From Thermoactinospora rubra (GTDB taxonomy: Bacteria; Actinomycetota; Actinomycetes; Streptosporangiales; Streptosporangiaceae): DNA of 64,000 nt. Position 1 is the first letter of the stretch. Each line of letters begins with the position of its first letter. The position numbers were made by a program, and so were the translations under genes. Shown here in pieces: positions 58,188 through 64,000 of the stretch. The stretch is taken from positions 62,001 to 126,000 of the forward strand of contig NZ_MSZZ01000034.1 of NCBI RefSeq assembly GCF_002093975.1, written 5' to 3'. The notes under the pieces were generated by a model, which ran no database searches, had not been told where the DNA came from, and saw only the letters and a program-made list of their open reading frames with translations.

Positions 58188-60542
58188 TCACCGGTGGGTG
58201 TAGAAGACGGTCACCCGGTTGTCGCCGGCCGGGACCGTCGCCAGGCGCCGCACCCTCGCCCCGGTGAAGTCGATCACCACGATCTCCGAGGAGTCGCCCT
58301 GGCTCAGGCGCGCCCAGCAGATCAGGTGCGCCTCGTCGTACCACCAGGAGTCGCCGGTGCAGGAGGACTCGAAGCGCCTGACCTCCCTGCCGGTGGCGGT
58401 GTCGTAGACGCAGTGGTTGCCCGAGTCGAGCCCCGCGCAGGTGGTCTGGAAGAGCCGGCCCGACGGGGAGAACAGGAAGGACGGGATCGCGGCGCCGACG
58501 TTCGGGACGCGCCGGACGCGCTCGCCGGTCTCGGTGAAGAAGCGCATCGCCTGCTGGGTGGAGCCGGGGGCGAGCGCGACGACGCCCTTGTCCTCGTGGT
58601 CGAAGCCGTAGCGGACGTCGCGCAGCGCGCTCTCCCGCAGGGTGACGACCGAGGCGCGCCGGGCGGCCACGTCCACGATGGCGAACCCGGTGGACTGCCA
58701 GCCCTCGCCCGCCGGCTTGCCGACGTTGACCAGGACACGGCTGCTGTCGCGCGACCAGGCCTCGATGTAGGCGCTCAGCGGCTGCCTGCTGGTCTCGATG
58801 ACGAAGCTCTCGCCGGAGGTCTTGTCGGTGATCCGCACGCTGTCGTAGCCGGTCTCGGTGAAGCGCTTGGCGCGCGCGGCCAGGTACCTGCCGTCGGGCG
58901 ACAGCAGGCTCTCCCAGAAGTCGTCCTGGCGGGTGAACGAGCCGGTCAGGGAGTCGCGCGGGTAGTAGACCGAGGCCTTCAGGCCCTCGTCCCAGACCGT
59001 GTAGGTGGTCAGCCGGACGGCGTCCGTGGGGTGCTCGTAGATCGTGACGCCGGTGTCGGGCAGGCGCACGGTCGCCAGGCCCGTGGTGGCGATGGGCGTG
59101 GTGCTGGGGGTGGGCGTGGGCGAGGTCGTCGGGGTGGTCTGGCTGGTCGCGGCCTGGCCGCCGGTCGGGGTGGTGACGGGCGGGGTGCCGGAGGAGCCGC
59201 GCAGCGCGACCACGACGGCCACCGCCGTGGCGATGACCGCCAGCCCGGCGGCGATCCCGGCGATCAGGGGGCCGCGTCTCTTCGGCTGGGGGTACGGCTG
59301 GGCCGTACCGGGAGCGCCGTGGGGCGGCGCCCAGGGCTGCTGCGAGGCGGCCTGGGGGGTGGCCCACGGCTGCTGGGGCACGGTCCCGCTCTGGCCGGGC
59401 ACCGGCGGCTGGGCGCCCCACGGCTGGTTCGGCCCGGCGGGGGTCTGGGGCTGCTGCGGGCCCGAGCCGCCCGGGATCCACGGCTGCTGACCCGAGCCGC
59501 CCGGCGTCCACGGCTGCTGACCCGAGCCGCCCGGGGTCCACGGCTGCTGGGGGCCCGAGGCGGGAGGGTGCCCGTGGGGTGGCGCGCCGGGGTCGGACCA
59601 GGCCTGGCCCTGCGGCGCCTGGAAGCCCGGCGCACCCTGCGGCGCGTGAAACCCGGGCGCACCCTGTGGCGCCTGCCGGCCGCCGGCCGCCGCCGGGCCC
59701 TGGCCTCCGGCGACCGAGGCCGCCTCGTGCAGGGGCACGGGCTGGCCGACCAGCCCCATGATCGCCTGCTCGGCCGTCGGCCGCCGGGCCGGGTCCTTCG
59801 CCAGGCACGCCGCCACCAGGTCGCGCAGCGGCCCGCCGAGCCCCGACAGGTCCGCCTCGGCGTGCAGGACCCGGTGGATGACGGTCGGCACGGAGTCCCC
59901 GGCGAACGGCGGGCGCCCGGTCGCGGCGAAGATCATCGTGCACGCCCACGAGAACATGTCCGCGGGCGGCCCCGCCGGATGGCCGAGGATCTGCTCCGGC
60001 GACATGTACGACGGCGTCCCGATCGGCGTGGAGGTGATCGAGGTCATGTCCAGCGCCCTGGCGATGCCGAAGTCGACGACGCGCGGCCCGTCGTCGGCCA
60101 GCAGTACGTTGGCCGGGCTGAAGTCGCGGTGGACGATGCCCGCCTGGTGGATGGCCGCCAGGGCGGTGACGGTCCCGATCGCCAGGCGGTGCAGCGCGGC
60201 GTCGGCGCGCGGGCCCCGCTCGGTGACCACCTGGTACAGGGACGGGCCGTCGACGTACTCGCTGACGATGAACGGCCGCTCGTCCTGCACGCCCGTCGCC
60301 ACGCAGCGGGCGGTGCAGAAGGGCGCGACCCGCTGCGCCACCGCCGCCTCCCGGGCGAAGCGCTCGGCCGCCGTGGCGTCTCCGGCCAGGTGAGGGCGCA
60401 GCCATTTGATGGCGTACAGCAGGCCCTGCTCGTCGGCGCCGAGGTAGACCACCCCCTGGCCGCCCTCCCCCAAGCGGCCGCGGAGCACGTAGCCCCCGAG
60501 ACGTTCTGGATCTTCCGGCCTCAGCTGCGCAATCGACGGCAT
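58188..60542 (-). CDS. Ser/Thr protein kinase with repeat linker, membrane span and extracellular propeller
   Basis: 784 residues. Kinase domain 1-270: GRLGEGGQGVVYLG (glycine loop), Lys46, HRDFSPANVLL (Asp140, Asn145; the usual Lys of HRDxKxxN is Ser here), DFG 157-159 and an activation loop TSITSTPIGTPSYMSPEQ. A Pro/Gln/Trp-rich linker (about 290-420) has 9-residue and 10-residue repeats. TM span about 424-447. Residues 485-784 form an extracellular beta-propeller-like region. CATAAT lies 6 nt before ATG 60542. A Hanks-type sensor kinase, ligand unknown. Confidence 0.9.
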   Translation of the reverse strand: MPSIAQLRPEDPERLGGYVLRGRLGEGGQGVVYLGADEQGLLYAIKWLRPHLAGDATAAERFAREAAVAQRVAPFCTARCVATGVQDERPFIVSEYVDGPSLYQVVTERGPRADAALHRLAIGTVTALAAIHQAGIVHRDFSPANVLLADDGPRVVDFGIARALDMTSITSTPIGTPSYMSPEQILGHPAGPPADMFSWACTMIFAATGRPPFAGDSVPTVIHRVLHAEADLSGLGGPLRDLVAACLAKDPARRPTAEQAIMGLVGQPVPLHEAASVAGGQGPAAAGGRQAPQGAPGFHAPQGAPGFQAPQGQAWSDPGAPPHGHPPASGPQQPWTPGGSGQQPWTPGGSGQQPWIPGGSGPQQPQTPAGPNQPWGAQPPVPGQSGTVPQQPWATPQAASQQPWAPPHGAPGTAQPYPQPKRRGPLIAGIAAGLAVIATAVAVVVALRGSSGTPPVTTPTGGQAATSQTTPTTSPTPTPSTTPIATTGLATVRLPDTGVTIYEHPTDAVRLTTYTVWDEGLKASVYYPRDSLTGSFTRQDDFWESLLSPDGRYLAARAKRFTETGYDSVRITDKTSGESFVIETSRQPLSAYIEAWSRDSSRVLVNVGKPAGEGWQSTGFAIVDVAARRASVVTLRESALRDVRYGFDHEDKGVVALAPGSTQQAMRFFTETGERVRRVPNVGAAIPSFLFSPSGRLFQTTCAGLDSGNHCVYDTATGREVRRFESSCTGDSWWYDEAHLICWARLSQGDSSEIVVIDFTGARVRRLATVPAGDNRVTVFYTHR
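59461..59550. repeat. 30-bp minisatellite in the kinase linker, three copies
   Basis: Units 59461-59490, 59491-59520 and 59521-59550 differ at only two or three positions; on the minus strand each encodes a version of QQPWTPGGSG. Confidence 0.9.
59608..59673. repeat. 27-bp repeat in the kinase linker
   Basis: Two full units (59608-59634, 59635-59661) and a partial third; they encode the 9-residue repeat APQGAPGF(H/Q). Confidence 0.75.
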
Positions 60543-60602
60543 GCGGGGATTATGCCGGTTAATCCTTGCACCTCGCTTACACCCGTGATTGCCGGTGCAT
60601 CG

Positions 60603-61622
60603 TCAGTAGACGGAGACGTGCGGGTGGTCGTAGTGGTTGGCGGTGGTGCCGCCGCGGTCGGACATCCACCGCCACGAGCCGGTCCTGACGTGCCAGATCC
60701 GCTGGCGGTAGATGACGTACATGATGCCGAGGCGCCGGGCGTTCTTGACCACCCACGCCGCGATCTTGTGGCCGCGTTCCACCTGCTCCCTGGACGGCAT
60801 GCGCCCGCCGCTGCTCAGCATGAAGTCGCAGGCCCGGCCCAGCGGGTGCTCGCCGCCGTCGTTGATGGGGCGGTAGCACCCGACGCCGAAGCCCTTCCCG
60901 AAGCGCTCCACGATCAGGTCGCGGACCAGGCGCATGCGCGGAGTGATGTGGTCGGGGCCGCCGGGCAGCTCGGGCACCCAGGTGCCGTCGGAGCGGCGGA
61001 ACCCGGGGGCCTCGTGCGCCAGGTCGATCTTGTCCCTGATCCGCTCGATGAGCTTCTCGGCGCGCTTCTTGCGGCGTTCGAGGTCGCCCAGGGTGGTGCG
61101 CAGCTCCTCGGCGCGCCGCCCGGCCTCCGCCCGGGCCTGCGCGCGCTGGTCGCGGACGGCGGCGAACCCGCTCAGCCGGGCGCCCTCCTGCTCCACGAGG
61201 TACTGGTTGAGGGAGATGCGCCGCAGCAGCGCTTCGGGCTCGAAGCCGCCGTTGAGCATGGTGAGCGTCTGCTCCTCGGCGCCGGTGTAGCGCTCGACGG
61301 CCAGCCGCCTGAGCCACTCGGACTCCCTCGCGAACACCGCGTCCGCCTCGGCGAGCCGTTCCCTGGCCGTCTTGTCGGCCTTCTCGGCCTTCTCCAGGGC
61401 GATGCGGGAGCTGTAGTACTCGGCGATGACCTTGTCGGACTCCTTCTGGAGCTCGGACAGCTCGCGCCGCAGCTGCTTGAGCGACGGCTTGGGGTCGGCG
61501 TGGGCGGGCGCCGCGAGCAGCAGGACCGCCGTGGCCGCCGCGAGGAGGGCTCGGACCGACCCTTGCGCCACGCTCCTCCTTCGCCCGATCCTCCGCGGCG
61601 TCGTCCCGCCGGGGACGCTCAT
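60603..61622 (-). CDS. secreted coiled-coil protein with C-terminal M15-like domain
   Basis: 339 residues from ATG 61622. Signal peptide (VRALLAAATAVLLLAAPAHA), then a long coiled coil (about 45-220, rich in EKAEKADKTARERLAEADAVF and ERRKKRAEKLIERIRDKID) as in NlpC/PcsB-type hydrolase activators. The C-terminal domain has EHPLGRACDFM (H-x6-D) and NHYDHPHVSVY (HxH), like the SxHxxGxAxD...HxH zinc site of M15 DD-peptidases or ARB-07466-like proteins. Probably a cell-wall-linked protein. Confidence 0.85.
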   Translation of the reverse strand: MSVPGGTTPRRIGRRRSVAQGSVRALLAAATAVLLLAAPAHADPKPSLKQLRRELSELQKESDKVIAEYYSSRIALEKAEKADKTARERLAEADAVFARESEWLRRLAVERYTGAEEQTLTMLNGGFEPEALLRRISLNQYLVEQEGARLSGFAAVRDQRAQARAEAGRRAEELRTTLGDLERRKKRAEKLIERIRDKIDLAHEAPGFRRSDGTWVPELPGGPDHITPRMRLVRDLIVERFGKGFGVGCYRPINDGGEHPLGRACDFMLSSGGRMPSREQVERGHKIAAWVVKNARRLGIMYVIYRQRIWHVRTGSWRWMSDRGGTTANHYDHPHVSVY

Positions 61623-61712
61623 CGCCGGCACGTCCGATGGACGATCGTAGCGGTGCGCCGGCCGCCCCATGACCACGATGCCCGAATCGCCCTCCAGCAT
61701 CGCCATTTGGTC

Positions 61713-61731
61713 TATACCCTAGTGGGGTATA
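61713..61731. promoter_or_regulatory. CsoR-type copper operator
   Basis: TATACCC-TAGTG-GGGTATA, perfect 7-bp arms (61713-61719, 61725-61731). It matches the general form of actinobacterial CsoR sites (TATACCCC..GGGGTATA). It lies between a TTGGTC -35-like box (61707-61712) and TATATG (61728-61733), 44 bp before the DUF4396 start, so a bound repressor would block initiation. Confidence 0.65.
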
Positions 61732-61775
61732 TGGTGGGCAGCACTGGAATTGGCACACATCGGGAGTGAACGGGT

Positions 61776-62288
61776 ATGGCCTCGCACCACGGACATGATG
61801 GGCATGGCGGCCACGGGATGGCTCACGGGATGACTCATGGAGCGGCTCGCGGAGCGGCCACGTGGGGCATGGCGGCGTCGGCGACCCTGCACTGCCTCAC
61901 GGGGTGCGCCATCGGCGAGGTGCTGGGCATGGTCATCGGCACGGCCCTGGGCCTGTCGAACCTGGCCACCATCGCCCTGGCCGTCGCCCTGGCCTTCGTC
62001 TTCGGTTACGCCCTCACCATGCGCGGCGTGCTCAAGGCCGGGCTGACCTTCGGCCGGGCGCTCAAGGTGGCGCTGGCGGCCGACACGATCTCCATCACGA
62101 TCATGGAGATCACCGACAACGCGGTCATGGTGGTCATCCCCGGCGCGATGGACGCGGGCCTGGCCTCGGTGCTGTTCTGGGGCGCGCTGGCGTTCTCGTT
62201 CGTCGTCGCCTTCCTCGTCACCTGGCCGATCAACAAGTGGATCATCGGCAGGGGCAAGGGCCACGCCGTCGTCCACTCCTACCACTGA
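61776..62288 (+). CDS. DUF4396 His-rich membrane protein, probably copper-responsive
   Basis: 170 residues. The N-terminus is a His-rich metal-binding tail (MASHHGHDGHGGHGMAHGM), followed by four membrane segments containing CLTGCAIGEVLGMVIGTALGL and ISITIMEITDNAVMVVIPGAMD. DUF4396 proteins have no established function. A CsoR-like box overlaps its promoter, so copper import, export or sequestration is likely. GGGAG is 10 nt upstream of the ATG. It abuts the convergent monooxygenase gene. Confidence 0.85.
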   Translation: MASHHGHDGHGGHGMAHGMTHGAARGAATWGMAASATLHCLTGCAIGEVLGMVIGTALGLSNLATIALAVALAFVFGYALTMRGVLKAGLTFGRALKVALAADTISITIMEITDNAVMVVIPGAMDAGLASVLFWGALAFSFVVAFLVTWPINKWIIGRGKGHAVVHSYH

Positions 62289-63353
62289 TCAAGCCACTGA
62301 TCGAGCCGCGGCCCGGCCGTCCAGGAGGTCCCTGATCGCCCGTGCGGCCGCGCGCCCGGCCCGGTTGGCGCCCACCGTGCTCGCCGAGGGTCCGTAGCCG
62401 ACCAGGTGCAGCCGCGGCTCCCGCACCACCAGGGTGCCCTCGACCTTGATGCCCCCGCCGGGTTCGCGCAGCTTCAGCGGCGCGAGGTGGTCCAGCGCCG
62501 AGCGGAACCCGGTCGCCCAGACGATCGCGTCGGCCTCGGCCATACGCCCGTCGGCCCAGGCCACGCCGTCCTCCGTGAGCCTGGAGAACATCGGCAGGCG
62601 GCGAAGGACGCCCTTGGCCAGCGCCTCCTCCACGACGGCGGTGGCGCGCAGGCCGGTGACCTCGACCACGCTCTGCGGCGGCAGCCCGGCCCGCACCCGG
62701 GCCTCGACCATGGCCACCGCGGCCCGCCGTTCCTCCTCGCTGAAGTCGCCGGAGCGGAACACCGGCGGCCTGCGGGTCACCCACAGCACGCCGGCGGCGA
62801 CGTCGGCCACCTCCGACAGCACGTGCATGGCGGAGGCCCCGCCGCCCACGACGACCACCCGGGCGCCCGCGAACTCGCCCGGCCCGCGATAGCCCGCGTA
62901 GTGCAGTTGCCTGCCCCGGAAGCCGGCCGCGCCCGGATAGAAGGGCCAGTGGGGGCGCGTCCAGGTCCCGGTCGCGTTGACCACGGCGCGCGCCGCCCAC
63001 TCCCCCGCGTCCGAGGCGACCAGCAGCCTGTCCCCCGCGCGGCTGACGCGGGTGACCCTGACCGGCCGCAGCACCTCCAGCCCGGTGCGCCGCTCGTAGT
63101 CGGCGTAGTAGGCGGGCACGACCTCGGCGGCGGGCGCGCCGCCGTCGGCGACCGGCTGCCGCCGAAGGCCCGGCAGGTCGAAGATGCCGTGGATCTTGTC
63201 CATCGTCAGCGACGGCGACCGCTCCCGCCACGCCCCGCCGGGGCCTTCGGCGGCGTCCAGCACGACGTACGGCACGCCGAGCCGCCCCAGGTGGTAGGCG
63301 CTGGACAGGCCCGCCTGCCCGGCCCCGATGACCACGGCGTCGATCCGCTTCAC
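62289..63353 (-). CDS. FAD/NAD(P)-binding flavoprotein monooxygenase
   Basis: 354 residues. FAD motif VVIGAGQAGLSSAYHLGRLGVPYVVLDA, NADPH motif VVVVGGGASAMHVLSEVADVAA, the link ATGTWTRPHWP and the ATG motif VWATGFRSALDHL. The organisation is that of class B/YUC-like N- or S-monooxygenases and 'flavoprotein involved in K+ transport' entries. Substrate unknown. The next gene upstream starts 26 nt beyond. Confidence 0.9.
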   Translation of the reverse strand: MKRIDAVVIGAGQAGLSSAYHLGRLGVPYVVLDAAEGPGGAWRERSPSLTMDKIHGIFDLPGLRRQPVADGGAPAAEVVPAYYADYERRTGLEVLRPVRVTRVSRAGDRLLVASDAGEWAARAVVNATGTWTRPHWPFYPGAAGFRGRQLHYAGYRGPGEFAGARVVVVGGGASAMHVLSEVADVAAGVLWVTRRPPVFRSGDFSEEERRAAVAMVEARVRAGLPPQSVVEVTGLRATAVVEEALAKGVLRRLPMFSRLTEDGVAWADGRMAEADAIVWATGFRSALDHLAPLKLREPGGGIKVEGTLVVREPRLHLVGYGPSASTVGANRAGRAAARAIRDLLDGRAAARSVA

Positions 63354-63378
63354 ATGCTGCTGAAACCCCGGCGCGGGC

Positions 63379-64000
63379 TCAGCTCTTCCCCGCCGGCAGC
63401 CGCAGGTCGGCGAAGACGGCGCGGTGGTCGGTGCCGGGCACGTCGTAGACCTCCACGCCGGCCACGCCGACCCGGCGGTCGGCGAGCACGTGGTCGATCG
63501 TGATGAGCGGCGGCAGGCGGCGGCCGTTCGGCCAGGTGGGGACCAGGCCCTTGCCGGCCTCGGCGGCGGCGTCGAGGTAGCCGCGGCCGAGCAGGTCGCG
63601 CAGCGCCCGGTGGTCGAGGCTGGCGTTGAAGTCGCCCGCCAGCACCCGGATGTGGTCGGGCGAGGCCGGCGGCAGCGCGGCCAGCGAGGCGTACCACTCG
63701 GCGGTCATCCGGCCCAGCGGCGGGTTGGGGTGGACCGCCACGACCTGGACCGAGCCGCCCCGGGGCAGGGACAGGGTGGCGGCGGGCATGTTGTGCCCGA
63801 TCGGGGTGAACAGCCCCGTCAGCTCGGTCAGGGGGTGGGCGGCGTACAGGCCGCTGCCCGTCGCGCCGTACTCGGGCTGCAGGACTCGGTACGGCAGCAG
63901 CTCGCGCAGCCCGGCCGCGTCGAGCCGTTCCACCGCGCCCGGGGTGAGCTCCAGCACGCTGAGCACGTCCACGTCGTGGCGCCGCACGAGGCCGGCGACG
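63379..64000 (-). CDS. endonuclease/exonuclease/phosphatase family protein (5' end missing)
   Basis: About 207 codons are visible; the N-terminus lies beyond position 64000. The EEP fold is shown by VDVLSVLEL (metal-binding Glu), HPNPPL, the catalytic GDFNAS, and the terminal motifs TIDHVLADRR and GTDHRAVFADL. Members cleave phosphodiesters in nucleic acids or lipids. It is followed by the monooxygenase gene on the same strand, 25 nt further on. Confidence 0.88.
   Translation of the reverse strand, partial: VAGLVRRHDVDVLSVLELTPGAVERLDAAGLRELLPYRVLQPEYGATGSGLYAAHPLTELTGLFTPIGHNMPAATLSLPRGGSVQVVAVHPNPPLGRMTAEWYASLAALPPASPDHIRVLAGDFNASLDHRALRDLLGRGYLDAAAEAGKGLVPTWPNGRRLPPLITIDHVLADRRVGVAGVEVYDVPGTDHRAVFADLRLPAGKS

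Overview
The window is about 64 kb of very GC-rich DNA from a filamentous actinomycete. The GC-saturated third codon positions, the frequent GTG and TTG starts, a tryptophan-rich trp leader, many leaderless promoters and the gene content (SARP, CHAT, MmyB-type regulator, STPK with beta-propeller, DUF3152, DUF4396, DUF4383) point to the Actinomycetia. A Streptosporangiales genome such as Nonomuraea is the most likely source; that placement is inference. I see no rRNA, tRNA, CRISPR array, insertion sequence or prophage. The window reads as ordinary chromosome with regulatory and accessory islands.

Layout. 1-2233 (minus) is a small catabolic-looking operon: a glutamine-amidotransferase-like protein that has lost its catalytic Cys, an HSL-type esterase and a partial enoyl-CoA hydratase. 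2388-8353 is the most system-like locus: a TPR-CHAT caspase-like protease and a SARP regulator on one strand, divergent from a cytosolic subtilisin-like protease, an ECF sigma factor and a small partner protein. 8354-15073 holds a flavohemoglobin behind an AT-rich leader, an SDR with an XRE/MmyB regulator, a CBS protein, a BNR propeller, a VOC protein and a divergent ThyX. 15130-18056 holds an ABC-2 exporter and an amidohydrolase.

18218-20536 is a fused anthranilate synthase with a complete transcription attenuator (leaderless promoter, 13-residue leader with two adjacent Trp codons, terminator hairpin). Then come a SGNH hydrolase, a CocE-type hydrolase, a DUF3311/SSS symporter pair, TetR, methyltransferase and thioesterase genes. 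26932-30122 is a GNAT gene and an MFS/TetR efflux divergon with two tandem operators. 30160-31708 holds an RsbW-like anti-sigma kinase, a tiny membrane protein and a Ppx/GppA phosphatase.

31718-36583 carries a catalase-like/P450 fusion, a stand-alone MurG-like glycosyltransferase and two tandem membrane/coiled-coil paralogs that share 214 identical base pairs. 36710-41308 has an EamA transporter, dodecin, an APC permease and two consecutive minimal nucleotidyltransferases. 41343-49865 is a mixture of small enzymes and membrane proteins, with a repeat-dense spacer at 43453-43899. 49910-64000 includes 6-phosphogluconate dehydrogenase, an intracellular-looking sialidase, an AraC regulator, an orphan PemK-like protein, a DUF3152 lipoprotein, MBL and pirin proteins, a repeat-bearing STPK, a secreted coiled-coil/M15-like protein, a His-rich DUF4396 membrane protein behind a CsoR-like copper box, a flavin monooxygenase and a partial EEP phosphatase.

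Many starts are fixed by a TANNNT box placed 6-9 nt before the start codon with no Shine-Dalgarno sequence, which indicates leaderless transcripts. Functions are assigned by recognising motifs by eye; no database search was possible.
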